A stretch of 64,000 nucleotides of DNA from Falsiroseomonas oleicola (GCF_019029495.1 NZ_JAERQM010000001.1:62001-126000); one strand, 5' to 3'; numbered from the stretch's first letter, positions 36,074 to 45,169 are shown. Numbers and translations are program-made. The notes: a model not told the origin generated them from the letters alone.

Positions 36074-36195
36074 CGTTTCCAGTCCCCTGATCTTGCGGCG
36101 AAAGGACCATGCGCGCCGCGGTTGCACAAGGCGGGGGCTGGCGCACGGGGCCGGAGTGCGGTTGTTTCGCGGAACGCCTGTGATCCGGAGCTTCC

Positions 36196-36927
36196 ATGCC
36201 CACCGAATACCTCATCCTGCTCGGCGGCTGCTTCGTCGCCGCTTTCGCCTCGGGCCTGGCGGGGTTCGCCTTCAACCTGGTAGCGGCCGGCATCCTGTTC
36301 CACTGGCTGTCGCCGCAGGAAACCGCCCCGGTGCTGGTGGTGGGGTCGCTGCTGATCCAGCTCGGCACGCTGGGCGCCATCTGGCCCTCGGTGCGCTGGC
36401 AGGTGCTGAAGCCCTATGTGATCGGGGGGGTGCTGGGCACGCCGCTCGGCGTGCTGGTGCTGGCGCATGTGGATGCGGGGGCGATCACGGCCGGGGTCGG
36501 GCTGCTGCTGGTGGCCTATGCCGGCTGGGCGCTGTTGGGCCTGTTCCGCAAGCGCCAGGCGGAGGCGCTGCGTGCCGGCGTCGGGGCCGATGCGGCAGTG
36601 GGCTTCGCCAGCGGAATCCTGGGTGGCATCGGCGGGTTCTCCGGCGCGCTGCCGGCGATGTGGGGCGACCTGAAGGGGCTGCGCAAGGATGAGGCGCGGG
36701 CGATCTTCCAGCCCTTCATCGTGGTGATGCAGATGGTGGCCGCCATCGGCCTGCTGGCCGGGGGCTTCTTCGGGCGCGAATCGGCGCGCATGCTGCTGAT
36801 CGCCCTGCCGGCGCTGCTGCTCGGCGCCTGGCTCGGTGTGCTGGCCTATCGCCGCATTCCGGCGGAGGGATTCCGACTGGTGCTGCTGGGGTTGCTGCTG
36901 GCCTCGGGCCTGTCGCTGGTGCTGTGA
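36196..36927 (+). CDS. TauE/SafE family membrane permease
   Basis: 243-residue membrane protein with about seven or eight helices. The two-fold repeat pattern is visible: FASGLAGFAFNLVAAG in the first half, FASGILGGIGGFSGALPAMW in the second. The family exports or takes up sulfite, sulfonate or organic anions. Divergent from the TPP enzyme gene; a GGAG lies upstream of the ATG. Followed 15 bp later by a tiny secreted-peptide gene. Confidence 0.9.
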   Translation: MPTEYLILLGGCFVAAFASGLAGFAFNLVAAGILFHWLSPQETAPVLVVGSLLIQLGTLGAIWPSVRWQVLKPYVIGGVLGTPLGVLVLAHVDAGAITAGVGLLLVAYAGWALLGLFRKRQAEALRAGVGADAAVGFASGILGGIGGFSGALPAMWGDLKGLRKDEARAIFQPFIVVMQMVAAIGLLAGGFFGRESARMLLIALPALLLGAWLGVLAYRRIPAEGFRLVLLGLLLASGLSLVL

Positions 36928-36941
36928 GGAGGCTGCCGCCC

Positions 36942-37076
36942 ATGCTCCGTCGAATCGCGCTGCTGGCGCTGCTGTTTCTGGCCACCGCCCTGCCCACCTT
37001 GGCCCAGCCGACCCAGACGCCACCCGCCGAGGATTGCGGCTGCGGCGTGCCATCCTCCCCACGCGGGCCGCGCTGA
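36942..37076 (+). CDS. 44-residue secreted peptide with Cys-Gly-Cys
   Basis: A short frame from ATG 36942 to TGA 37076, behind a good GAGGAGG ribosome site and only 15 bp after the TauE/SafE stop. Residues 1-21 are a strong signal peptide (MLRRIALLALLFLATALPTL, cleavage near AQ); the mature part is about 22 residues, Pro/Thr-rich with EDCGCG. No family recognised. Signal peptide plus ribosome site make a real gene likely. Confidence 0.6.
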   Translation: MLRRIALLALLFLATALPTLAQPTQTPPAEDCGCGVPSSPRGPR

Positions 37077-37167
37077 CCCAGATCTCGTCATCCAGGGCAG
37101 CCTTTCCGGCAGCGGCGGAGGATGCCAGACAGGGCATTCCCGACCCGCCGGCGCGAGGATCTGCCCC

Positions 37168-38499
37168 ATGGACCATCCCACACCCGCCGCCTTTCCCAGC
37201 TTCCGGGAGGCGCTGAAGGTCTGGTGGCGGATCGGCCTGCTGTCCTTCGGCGGCCCCGCCGCCCAGATCGCGGTCATGCACCGGGAGGTGGTGGAACAGC
37301 GCGCCTGGATTTCCGATGCGCGTTTCCTGCATGCGCTGAACTTCTGCATGCTGCTGCCGGGGCCGGAGGCACAGCAGCTTGCCACCTATCTCGGTTGGCT
37401 GTTGCACGGGGTACGGGGCGGGCTGGCGGCGGGGCTGCTGTTCATCCTGCCCGGTGCGGCGGTGATGCTGGCGCTGTCCATCCTCTACGTCACGCTCGGC
37501 ACCGTGCCGCTGGTGGCGGCGCTGTTCTTCGGGCTGAAATGCGCGGTGCTGGTGGTGGTGGTGGAGGCGCTGCTACGGGTTGCCAAGCGCGCCCTGAAAG
37601 GTGCCCTGCCCTGGCTTCTGGCGGGGCTCGCCTTCCTGGCCCTGTTCGCGCTCGACCTGCCCTTTCCCGTGGTGGTGCTGAGCGCGGCGCTGGTGGGCTT
37701 CCTGCTGCCGGATGCCTTCGCCGGGGGCGGCCATGGCGCGGCGCAGTCGGGGCCGCCGGCGATGCTGGATGCGGCGATCCTGGCCGATCCAGGCCGCATC
37801 CCCCGCATGGCGCGGCAGGCGCGGACCGCCGGGCTGATCGCCCTGGCGCTCTGGGTCTGGCCCGTCGCCCTGCTGTTCGGCGGCACGCCCTGGGGGGATA
37901 TCGCCTGGTTCTTCTCCAAGCTCGCGGTGGTCACCTTCGGCGGCGCCTATGCCGTGCTGGCCTATGTGGCGCAGGAGGCGGTGGAGGGCTACGGCTGGCT
38001 GACCGCCGCCGACATGCTGGCCGGCCTCGGCCTGGCGGAGACCACGCCGGGGCCGCTGATCCTGGTGCTGCAATTCGTGGGCTTCCTCGGCGGCCATGCC
38101 GCGCAGGGGATATGGGGCGGCGTGCTGGCCTCGCTGCTCGCGCTCTGGGTCACCTTCGCGCCCTGCTTCGCCTGGATCTTCCTGGGCGCGCCCTTCGTCG
38201 AGCGGCTGCATGCCGAGCCGCGCCTGAAGGCGGCGCTGGCCGGGGTGACGGCGGCGGTGGTCGGCGTGATCGCCAACCTGGCGCTGTGGTTCGGGCTGCG
38301 GGTGCTGTTCGCCCGGGTCGAGAGCGTTGCGGCGGGGCCGATCCGCATCGGCGTGCCGGTGCTGGACAGCCTGAACACCGATGCGCTGCTGCTGAGCGCC
38401 CTGGCCGCCGCCTGCCTGTTCGGTCTGCGGCTCGGCCTGCTGCGCACGCTGGGGATCACCGCGGCGGCGGGGTTCCTGATGCGGGCGATGATCGGGTGA
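37168..38499 (+). CDS. chrA: Chromate transporter ChrA family
   Basis: 443-residue long-chain CHR protein with two homologous halves: first FGGPAAQIAVMHREVVEQRAWI and MLLPGPEAQQLATYLGW, second KLAVVTFGGAYAVLAYVAQEAVE and GLGLAETTPGPLILVLQFVGF. The paired FGG and PGP motifs are diagnostic. It exports chromate in known members. The 3' end overlaps the convergent histidine phosphatase gene by 44 bp. Confidence 0.93.
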   Translation: MDHPTPAAFPSFREALKVWWRIGLLSFGGPAAQIAVMHREVVEQRAWISDARFLHALNFCMLLPGPEAQQLATYLGWLLHGVRGGLAAGLLFILPGAAVMLALSILYVTLGTVPLVAALFFGLKCAVLVVVVEALLRVAKRALKGALPWLLAGLAFLALFALDLPFPVVVLSAALVGFLLPDAFAGGGHGAAQSGPPAMLDAAILADPGRIPRMARQARTAGLIALALWVWPVALLFGGTPWGDIAWFFSKLAVVTFGGAYAVLAYVAQEAVEGYGWLTAADMLAGLGLAETTPGPLILVLQFVGFLGGHAAQGIWGGVLASLLALWVTFAPCFAWIFLGAPFVERLHAEPRLKAALAGVTAAVVGVIANLALWFGLRVLFARVESVAAGPIRIGVPVLDSLNTDALLLSALAAACLFGLRLGLLRTLGITAAAGFLMRAMIG

Positions 38500-39097
38500 T
38501 GTCCGCCAGGGTCTCCGCCGCGAGGATGCCCAGCAGCGCGCCGCCCGGGGCGAAGACCGCCAGCGCCCCTTCCGGGTACTCGGCCTGGGACAGCCCCCGG
38601 CCGAGCATCATGCCGAGCGGCACGATATGCCCCACCAGCACATCCACCGCATCCGGCGCGGAGGGCTGGCGCACACGGTCGCGCAGCCAGGCGATGTTGC
38701 GGACCAGCAGCGCCGGATCCGGCGTGTAGTCATCCGCCGTCAGCCGCGGCTCCACCACCGCGCGCGCGCCGAAGGCCAGTTCCGCCGTGTCGCGGGCGCG
38801 GAAGACCGGGCTGGTCAGCACCTCCCCCAGCCGCAGCCCGAGCGCCGCGAAAGACTGGCCGAGGCGCCGCGCCTGGGCGCGCCCGGCCTCCGACAGGTTG
38901 CGCTGTCCGGCGCGGTCACCGAGACGGCCGGTATCGGCCTGGCGGCGGTCGGTGATGCCGTGCCGCAGCACGACGACGACACCGCCGGCCCGCAGCGCGG
39001 CCAGCAGCGCCGCCGCCGCCGGCCCTTGGGCGGTCGCGGCGAAGGCGGTCGGCGCCAGCAACCATGCCGGCGCGGCCAGAAGGGTGCGCCGCCGCAT
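38456..39097 (-). CDS. Histidine phosphatase family protein, exported
   Basis: 213 residues. Signal peptide RRRTLLAAPAWLLAPTAFAA; catalytic VVLRHGITD with the RHG motif near residue 45, and the second His in DVLVGHIVP. Phosphoglycerate-mutase-like fold, periplasmic. The start ATG overlaps the stop of the kelch gene upstream by one base, so the two are one unit. Substrate unknown. Confidence 0.9.
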   Translation of the reverse strand: MRRRTLLAAPAWLLAPTAFAATAQGPAAAALLAALRAGGVVVVLRHGITDRRQADTGRLGDRAGQRNLSEAGRAQARRLGQSFAALGLRLGEVLTSPVFRARDTAELAFGARAVVEPRLTADDYTPDPALLVRNIAWLRDRVRQPSAPDAVDVLVGHIVPLGMMLGRGLSQAEYPEGALAVFAPGGALLGILAAETLADITRSSPASGTPPPR

Positions 39098-40215
39098 CAG
39101 CCGAGGGTGAAGGCCTCATGCACGGCGGTCTTGATGCCGCCGCCCACCACCGGCCCGCCGCCGGCCACATAGATGAAGTCGCCGATGGTGACCGCGCCCA
39201 TGCCATGGCGCGGAGTGGGCATCGGCGCATGGTGTTGCCAGGTGTCAGTCGCCGGATCGTAGCTTTCCATCTGGCCATGCACCTTGCCGGTCAGCACGCG
39301 GTTCTCGAACCAGCCGCTCTCGCCGCCCATGGCGAAGAAGCGGCCGCGATACAGCACCAGGCCGTGGCCGGAACGCGGCGTCGGCAGCGGCGCACGCTCC
39401 ACCCAGGTGTCCTGGGCCGGCAGGTACACGTGATGCAGGCCGGTATTGTATTCGAAGGTGTTGAAGCGACCGCCGATGATGTGGATGGCGCCATCATGCG
39501 CGAGCACCCCGGCATGGTCCCGCGCGCCGGGCAGCGCCTTGCGCATCTCCCACTTGTCGGCCTGCGGGTCATAGACCTCGTGCCAGCCGACCGAGGCGCG
39601 TTCGCGCTCGGGCTCGGAGGCGCCGCCGATATGGTGGATCTTGCCATCCAGCACCGCCAGCGCCCCGGCGCCGCGCGGGCGGGGCATGGGCGCGATGGTA
39701 TCCCAGCGATCCGCCGCCACGTCATAGGCGAAGGCCAGGGTATCGGCGCCGCGATTCTGGTTGCTGAAGCCGCCGAAGGCATAGACCCGGCCGGCATGGG
39801 CGACGACGCCCACATGATTGGCGCCGCGCGGCAGGCGGGCCGCTTCCTTCCAGCTATCCGCCGCCGGATCGTAGATATGGTGCCACGTGTTGTTCACCTG
39901 CTGCTCGGCATAGCCGCCGACGACATGCAGCTTGCCATCCCATTCCGCCGCCCAGGCCATCTCCGTGCGCGGCAGCGGGAGCGGCGCCCGCTGCACCCAG
40001 CGGCCGGGCGCACCCGCCGGGGCGGGGCTGTCGACGAAGCGCTGGGCATATTGCGCCGGGGTCAGCGTGACAGGCCCCTGGCCGCGCAGCGGCGCCATCC
40101 GGTCGGGCGGGATCGCCAGCCCATGATGCGGCGCCGGCGCCGCCTGCTGGGCCGCGGCCAGCTTCGCGCCACCCAGCAGCGCCATGGCGCCACCAAGAAC
40201 CAGTCGTCGCTCCAT
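39097..40215 (-). CDS. Kelch-repeat secreted protein
   Basis: 372 residues from ATG 40215; upstream in-frame starts exist but the MERRLVLGGAMALLGGAKLAAAQ signal peptide marks this one. About six kelch repeats give a beta propeller: examples KLHVVGGYAEQQ, RVYAFGGFSNQ, KIHHIGGASEP, AIHIIGGRFN, RFFAMGGESG and FIYVAGGG. Periplasmic; ligand unknown. Coupled to the phosphatase gene downstream. Confidence 0.9.
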   Translation of the reverse strand: MERRLVLGGAMALLGGAKLAAAQQAAPAPHHGLAIPPDRMAPLRGQGPVTLTPAQYAQRFVDSPAPAGAPGRWVQRAPLPLPRTEMAWAAEWDGKLHVVGGYAEQQVNNTWHHIYDPAADSWKEAARLPRGANHVGVVAHAGRVYAFGGFSNQNRGADTLAFAYDVAADRWDTIAPMPRPRGAGALAVLDGKIHHIGGASEPERERASVGWHEVYDPQADKWEMRKALPGARDHAGVLAHDGAIHIIGGRFNTFEYNTGLHHVYLPAQDTWVERAPLPTPRSGHGLVLYRGRFFAMGGESGWFENRVLTGKVHGQMESYDPATDTWQHHAPMPTPRHGMGAVTIGDFIYVAGGGPVVGGGIKTAVHEAFTLG

Positions 40216-40396
40216 CGACCCCTCCATCCCCGACGGAATCCCACATGGGAGGACGCCGCCATGGCGGGAAGGTATCGGCAGAATGAACCCGCTGTCACGT
40301 CCCTGCGTGGCGCCTTGCGCGAACCCGGGCGCTGTCACCACGTTGATGCTGTCCGAGGCCCGGTTCCGTCCGCCTCATGACGTCAGGAGACTTTCG

Positions 40397-40741
40397 ATGC
40401 GCCCACCCCGTCTTGCCCTGCTGGCCGCGCCCCTGGTGCTGCTGGCCGCCTGTTCCGATCCCAACGACCGAAACCAGCGCGCGCTAGCTGGTGGCGCAAT
40501 GGGTGCCGGCGCGGGCGCCCTGATCGGCTCCGTCACCGGCAGCGCCGGGCGTGGCGCCCTGATCGGTGGTGCGCTGGGCGCCGTGGGTGGCGCGCTGACC
40601 CCGGCGCCGGAGCCGGACCGCATCCCGCCCGATCCCTATGTCGCCCAGCAGCGGGACCCGCGCTATGGCGGCTGGTACGACCAGTATGGCAACTGGCACC
40701 AGGGCGCGCCGCCGGCCGGCTACCAGCCGAATTATCGCTAG
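40397..40741 (+). CDS. Glycine-zipper lipoprotein
   Basis: 114 residues from ATG 40397 behind CAGGAGA. Lipoprotein signal with lipobox LLAAC (Cys20 region), then a glycine-zipper segment (GGAMGAGAGALIGSVTGSAG and GALIGGALGAVGGAL) and a Tyr/Gly/Pro-rich tail ending QPNYR. Resembles small outer-membrane lipoproteins of the YMGG/17-kDa type. Divergent from the kelch gene; its stop overlaps the deacetylase 3' end by 4 bp. Confidence 0.85.
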   Translation: MRPPRLALLAAPLVLLAACSDPNDRNQRALAGGAMGAGAGALIGSVTGSAGRGALIGGALGAVGGALTPAPEPDRIPPDPYVAQQRDPRYGGWYDQYGNWHQGAPPAGYQPNYR

Positions 40742-41493
40742 ACCCCGGAAGCTGGCAGCGGGGCGAAGCACAGGCCGCGTGCCAGCAGCCCGGTGATGAG
40801 CGGCTCCAGGATGCCCGCAAAAGGTTCGCGGCGGCTGCGGACGCCCCAATGCATCACCAGCACTTCGCCGGGCCGGATATTCGCCAGGTTGCGGCGCAGC
40901 AGGGCGGCATTGGGATGGGCGGCGCTGTCCAACTCGTCGCCCAGGAAGCCATTGCGGCTCCAGCCCTGGTGCCGCAGCCCGCAAGCGGCGGCCAGCGCGA
41001 CCGCGTTGCGGGTGACGATGCCGCCCGGGGCGCGCCACAGCGGCAGCACCCGCGCTTCCGGCGCAAAGCGGCGCAGGGCCTCGATCGGCCGGGCCAGTTC
41101 CGCGCACATCGCCGTCTGGTCCAGCACCACCTGGCCCTGCCCGCGCCGCGACCGGAAGGTGGTGCGCCCCGGCCCGGGGTCACCGGCAAAATACCAGTGA
41201 CGCCAGGTGTGGCTGGCGAAGGCATGGCCCTCCGCCACCCGGGCGCGCCAGAAGGGCGCCCAGGAGTCCGACAGGCTGGTATCGCCGCGAAAGGTCGGTT
41301 CGTCGGCGATGAACAGAGTCGTTGTCACGGCGTGGCGGCGCAGGATGGCGGCGATCGCCTCCGCCTCCCGGCTCCAGCCGGTGTCGATGGTCAGGTAGAT
41401 TTCGCCGCGGCAGCCGGGGGGTGCCACCTGGGCCAGGGCCGGCGCCGCCAGAAATCCCGCCGCGCCCGCCAGAAGTCCTCGGCGCCGCATCAT
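40738..41493 (-). CDS. Polysaccharide-deacetylase-like secreted hydrolase
   Basis: 251 residues from the double ATG at 41493. Tat/Sec-like signal MMRRRGLLAGAAGFLAAPALAQ; NodB-fold motifs: LTIDTGW (a variant of TFDDG), metal-binding HTWRH in FASHTWRHW, and the motif region LPLWRAPGGI (variant of RPPYG), ending EVLVMHWG. Zn-dependent carbohydrate esterase 4 family by motif, though with a divergent first motif. It overlaps the beta-propeller gene upstream by 4 bp. Confidence 0.85.
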   Translation of the reverse strand: MMRRRGLLAGAAGFLAAPALAQVAPPGCRGEIYLTIDTGWSREAEAIAAILRRHAVTTTLFIADEPTFRGDTSLSDSWAPFWRARVAEGHAFASHTWRHWYFAGDPGPGRTTFRSRRGQGQVVLDQTAMCAELARPIEALRRFAPEARVLPLWRAPGGIVTRNAVALAAACGLRHQGWSRNGFLGDELDSAAHPNAALLRRNLANIRPGEVLVMHWGVRSRREPFAGILEPLITGLLARGLCFAPLPASGV

Positions 41494-42578
41494 GGCGCCC
41501 GACGCAGTGCCGCCGGCAGCAGCGGAATGCTGCCAGGCACGATCGCCACCGGCGGCGGCGGTGCCAGCCCCGGCCGGCCCGGCAAAGGCGCGGCCATCGG
41601 GCGGGTGCCGGAGACGGCACCCGGCTGCGCCAGGGCGAAATCCGCGCCCAGGCCGAGCGGCTTGTAGAAGATGCCGTGCGGGGAGCGGCCGACGCGCATC
41701 GTCTCCACCGTATCGGCCTCCGGATCCAGCACGGCGACCCGGCCCGACCAGCGCAGGGTCATCCAGACGCGGCCCTGGGGATCGAAGGCCAGGCAGTCCG
41801 GCCCACCCGGAATCGGCCACCAGCGCCGCACCGTCAGCGTCTCCGGATCAACCTCCGCCACGCGGCTGTCCACCCGGCTCGTGGCGAACAGCGCCTGGCC
41901 ATCGGGGGCGGGATAGATGGTATGGGCACCGCGGCCGAGGGTGAAGGCCTCCGCCACCTCCCGCGTCCCGGGGTCCAGGGTGACGAAATGCGTGCTGCCC
42001 ATGATGCCCAGCACCAGCTTGCCGCGATGCCAGATGATGCCGGCGGGCTCCGGCCCCACCGGCTGGATCCAGGCCTGGGTCAGGGTGGTCAGGTCGAAGG
42101 CCGCCACGGCGCCGTCGCCCTGGATCGTCACATAGACCATGCGGCTGTCCGGGCTGAAGGCGACATGGCTGGGCTTGTCACCGGGCCGGAAGCGGGCGCG
42201 CAGTTCCAATGTACGCGCATCCAGAACGTCCACCTGGCCACGGCGCAGGCTCGCGATCACCAGGAACCGCCCATCCGGGCTGAATTCCAGGTGGTAGGGG
42301 TTGGAAACCGGCGCCCGCCGCAGGACCTCGCCCGTGGTGGGGTTCAGGTAGAACACCTCATTCCCCCCGGAATCCGCGACAAGCAGGGAGGCGCCATCCG
42401 GCGTCACCACCATGTGGTGCGGTTCCCGCAGCACCGGAATCCGGTTGCGCTCCTGCCGCGTCGTCGCGTCCAGAACCGAAATGGTGGCATCGGCCGAGTT
42501 CAGCACATAGACGAGATCGGCGCGCGCCACGCCCGGCAGGATCAGCGCGAGAAGCAGGGCAATGGGGCGCCAAGCCAA
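41490..42578 (-). CDS. YncE-like beta-propeller protein, exported
   Basis: 362 residues. The best start is TTG 42578 (an AGAAAG lies upstream), giving a signal peptide RPIALLLALILPGVARA. Seven YVTN/YncE-type repeats follow: VYVLNSADATISVLDA, LLVADSGGNEVFYLN, HLEFSPDGRFLVIAS, HVAFSPDSRMVYVTI and others. The C-terminal 50 residues are Pro-rich. Periplasmic; often a binding scaffold. Translationally coupled to the deacetylase gene downstream. Confidence 0.85.
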   Translation of the reverse strand: MAWRPIALLLALILPGVARADLVYVLNSADATISVLDATTRQERNRIPVLREPHHMVVTPDGASLLVADSGGNEVFYLNPTTGEVLRRAPVSNPYHLEFSPDGRFLVIASLRRGQVDVLDARTLELRARFRPGDKPSHVAFSPDSRMVYVTIQGDGAVAAFDLTTLTQAWIQPVGPEPAGIIWHRGKLVLGIMGSTHFVTLDPGTREVAEAFTLGRGAHTIYPAPDGQALFATSRVDSRVAEVDPETLTVRRWWPIPGGPDCLAFDPQGRVWMTLRWSGRVAVLDPEADTVETMRVGRSPHGIFYKPLGLGADFALAQPGAVSGTRPMAAPLPGRPGLAPPPPVAIVPGSIPLLPAALRRAP

Positions 42579-42683
42579 GGGAGCGGACTTTCTGGTTTCG
42601 CAGCGGGCAGGCAGCGGGCTTCTGCCGGCCGAGAATCGGGCGCCGCCGGGCGCCTGTCCAGCACCCGGCGGTGGTGCCGGCGC

Positions 42684-43109
42684 TTATTCCGCCGGCTGGA
42701 ACACCATCGCAACACCATTCATGCAGTAACGTTCCCCGGTGGGCGCCGGCCCGTCCGGAAAGACATGGCCGAGATGGCCGCCGCAGCGGGCGCAATGCAC
42801 TTCCGTCCGCGTCATGAAGAAGCTGCGGTCGGTGGTGGTGGCGATGCCGCCCTCCAGCGGCCGGAAGAAGCTGGGCCAGCCGGTGCCGCTCTCGAACTTC
42901 GTCGCATTGTCGAACAGCTCATGCCCGCAGCCGGCGCAGGCAAAGACGCCGGGCCGCTTTTCCGAGAGCAGCTTGCTGGTACCCGGACGTTCCGTGGCGT
43001 GCTGGCGCAGCACCCGAAAGGCTTCGGGCGGCAGTTCGGCGCGCCATTCGGCCTCCGACTTCTCCACCGGGAAGGTCTCGGCCGGCTTGTCCTTGGTGAA
43101 CAGACCCAT
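42684..43109 (-). CDS. msrB: Peptide-methionine (R)-S-oxide reductase
   Basis: 141-residue MsrB repairing methionine R-sulfoxide. Zinc Cys pairs are in FACAGCGHE and VHCARCGGH; the catalytic Cys129 is in RYCMNGVAM. SGTGWPSFF is the family core. It lies 12 bp behind msrA on the same strand, an oxidative-repair pair. Cytosolic (no signal). Confidence 0.95.
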   Translation of the reverse strand: MGLFTKDKPAETFPVEKSEAEWRAELPPEAFRVLRQHATERPGTSKLLSEKRPGVFACAGCGHELFDNATKFESGTGWPSFFRPLEGGIATTTDRSFFMTRTEVHCARCGGHLGHVFPDGPAPTGERYCMNGVAMVFQPAE

Positions 43110-43121
43110 CGCTTCTTCTCC

Positions 43122-43667
43122 TCAGGCCGCCGCGGCTTTCAGGCGGCTGGCGAATGTCTTGCGGAACTTGGCCACCTTCGGCGCCACCACCACCCGGCAA
43201 TAGCCCGACCAGGGGTTGCGGGCGAAGTAGTCCTGGTGCTCGGCCTCGCCGGGCCAGTACTCCGTGGCCGGCTCCAACTCCGTCACAAGTGGGGCGCCCC
43301 AGATGCCGGCGGCCTCGATCTCCGCCATCACCGCCTTCGCCGTCTCCGCCTGTTCCGGCGAATGGGTCTGGATGATGCTGCGATATTGCGGGCCGACGTC
43401 GTTGCCCTGGCGGTCCTTGGTGGTGGGGTCGTGCAGAGTGAAGAACATGCGCAGCAGGTCGGCATAGCTCAGCACCGCCGGGTCGAAATCGACGCGCACC
43501 ACCTCCGCATGGCCGGTCTGCTTGCCGCAGACCTGCTCATAGGTCGGGTTGGGCACATGTCCGCCGGCATAGCCGCTTTCCACGCGCGTCACGCCATTCA
43601 CATGGCGCAGCGCGCCCTCGATGCACCAGAAGCAGCCGCCACCGAGCGTGGCGGTTTCGGTCGTCAT
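43122..43667 (-). CDS. msrA: Peptide-methionine (S)-S-oxide reductase
   Basis: 181-residue MsrA. Active site GGGCFWCIEGA with catalytic Cys12; other family blocks are SGYAGGHVPNPTYEQVC, HAEVVRVDFDP and QYRSIIQTHS. The early Cys12 and Cys15 are both present. Pairs with MsrB downstream. Confidence 0.95.
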   Translation of the reverse strand: MTTETATLGGGCFWCIEGALRHVNGVTRVESGYAGGHVPNPTYEQVCGKQTGHAEVVRVDFDPAVLSYADLLRMFFTLHDPTTKDRQGNDVGPQYRSIIQTHSPEQAETAKAVMAEIEAAGIWGAPLVTELEPATEYWPGEAEHQDYFARNPWSGYCRVVVAPKVAKFRKTFASRLKAAAA

Positions 43668-43762
43668 GGTCGGGGATCTCCTCGGTTGATCCGTTATATG
43701 GGCACTTCGCCGCGGGGGTGCAGGGGGTTCCGTTCCTGGCCGCGCTTCGGCACCCTGCCGGC

Positions 43763-44806
43763 ATGACCCAGCCCGATCCGCGCCTCACCGAGGCCGCCGC
43801 CTTCGCCGCCGCCCATGAATCCCCCTTCCCGCGCGACCTTCTGGCGCATCTGGAATCCGGGCATTTCGAGCCGCCCCCCTACAATGCCGTGCTCGGCCCG
43901 GTCTTTCCGCGCGGTGCGCCGAATGGCCTCGTGCAGCAGCGCGGCCAGCGCCTGGCCGCCTGGGGCGATCCGCGCCAGGCCGACATGACATTCAGCGCCG
44001 CCAAGTCCTACCTCTCCCTGCTCGCCGGCATTGCCCAGGCCGATGGGCTGCTGCCGGATATCGACGAGCCGGTGCGCGCCCGCATCCAGGATGGCGGCTT
44101 CGAGTCGGCCCAGAATGCCGGCATCACCTGGCGCCACCTGCTGACCAATACCAGCGAGTGGGAGGGCGAGCTTTTCGGCAAGTCCGACCGCATCGACCGG
44201 GGGCGGGAGCTGGCGCGGGAGGGTGGCGCGCAGAAGCGCATGGACCGCCCGCTGCACGCGCCGGGCACCTATTGGGAATACAATGACGTGCGGGTGAACC
44301 GTCTGTCGCTGTCCCTGCTGCACCTGTTCCGCCGCCCTCTGCCGGAGGTCTTCGCCGAGCGCATCCTGGACCCGATCGGCGGCAGCCGCGACTGGACCTG
44401 GTACCCCTACGACAATGCCTGGGTCGAGATCGACGGCCAGCGGCTGCCCTCCGTCCCCGGCGGCACCCATTGGGGCGCCGGCATGCGCATCCATGCCGAG
44501 GACCAGGCGCGGATCGGCCAGCTCGTCCTGCAGAAGGGCGAGTGGAACGGCCGGCAGGTGGTGCCGGCGGGCTGGATCGCCCAGTCCCTCGCCCCCTGCC
44601 CGCTCAACCCCGCCTATGGCTTCCTCTGGTGGCTGAACGGCGCCGGCCGCTGGCCGGAGGCGCCGCGCGATTCGGTCTTCGCCATGGGCGCGGGCGGCAA
44701 TGTCACCTGGATCTGGCCGCAAGGCGAGGTGGTGGCCGTGCTGCGCTGGGTGCATCCGGATGCGGTCGGGCCGTTCTGCGCCAAGGTGGCGGCGGCACTG
44801 GGCTGA
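43763..44806 (+). CDS. Serine hydrolase, beta-lactamase (class C-like) family
   Basis: 347 residues from ATG 43763. Nucleophile motif SAAK in DMTFSAAKSYLSLLAG; Tyr motif YNDVRVN in WEYNDVRVN; the C-terminal third-motif region is FAMGAGGNVTWIW. It lacks a clear signal peptide, so it is probably cytosolic. Esterase/amidase function in the broad family; the substrate is unknown. Divergent from msrA with a 95-bp gap. Confidence 0.87.
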   Translation: MTQPDPRLTEAAAFAAAHESPFPRDLLAHLESGHFEPPPYNAVLGPVFPRGAPNGLVQQRGQRLAAWGDPRQADMTFSAAKSYLSLLAGIAQADGLLPDIDEPVRARIQDGGFESAQNAGITWRHLLTNTSEWEGELFGKSDRIDRGRELAREGGAQKRMDRPLHAPGTYWEYNDVRVNRLSLSLLHLFRRPLPEVFAERILDPIGGSRDWTWYPYDNAWVEIDGQRLPSVPGGTHWGAGMRIHAEDQARIGQLVLQKGEWNGRQVVPAGWIAQSLAPCPLNPAYGFLWWLNGAGRWPEAPRDSVFAMGAGGNVTWIWPQGEVVAVLRWVHPDAVGPFCAKVAAALG

Positions 44807-44817
44807 AGCGGCAGGCA

Positions 44818-44839
44818 GAGGGGGCAAAGGAGCCCCCTC
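44818..44839. terminator. Terminator-like hairpin after serine hydrolase
   Basis: Perfect 8-bp stem GAGGGGGC / GCCCCCTC with a 6-base loop, 12 bp after the serine hydrolase stop. No T-tract follows, so rho-independent activity would be imperfect. Confidence 0.5.
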
Positions 44840-45089
44840 GCCTCGCGGCATCACGGACGCGGCATTCCCGTGAAAATACATGAGCAGTCGAATTAAATAG
44901 TTAGGCGATTGTCGCGCGGCGGCGTATCTACTTGCATACGAACTGCCTGACGCCCTGGAAGGGCGTCACCAGTCCCAGCCCCCGATCGGGCGGCCGGCCC
45001 CCGAACGCTCCCGTATTCACAACATGATCCCTGCGGCGGCAGCACAAGCTGCTGTTCCGCGCGGCTGTTCGGCGCCGCCCTGCGGTGAC

Positions 45090-45120
45090 CTTGCCATGGC
45101 GATCCCATCGCCATGGCAAG
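45090..45120. promoter_or_regulatory. Strong inverted repeat in RTX leader
   Basis: CTTGCCATGGCGAT / ATCGCCATGGCAAG, a perfect 14-bp inverted repeat with a 3-base loop, ending 50 bp before the RTX start ATG. Could be a dyad operator or an RNA hairpin in the leader; it contains two CCATGG sites. Confidence 0.5.
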
Positions 45121-45169
45121 TCTCCGGACAAGGCTCGGAAGACGTGCCCACGGCAAGAAAGAGAATAAA

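Larger units (their letters stand above)
44807..45169. other. Regulatory intergenic region before RTX gene
   Basis: 363 bp without a convincing gene. It holds a GC-rich terminator-like stem (44818-44839), an AT-rich patch around 44870-44940 that could carry the promoter, and a perfect 14-bp inverted repeat at 45090-45120. The frame open from 45113 joins the RTX gene but its first 19 residues look non-native. Confidence 0.6.
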
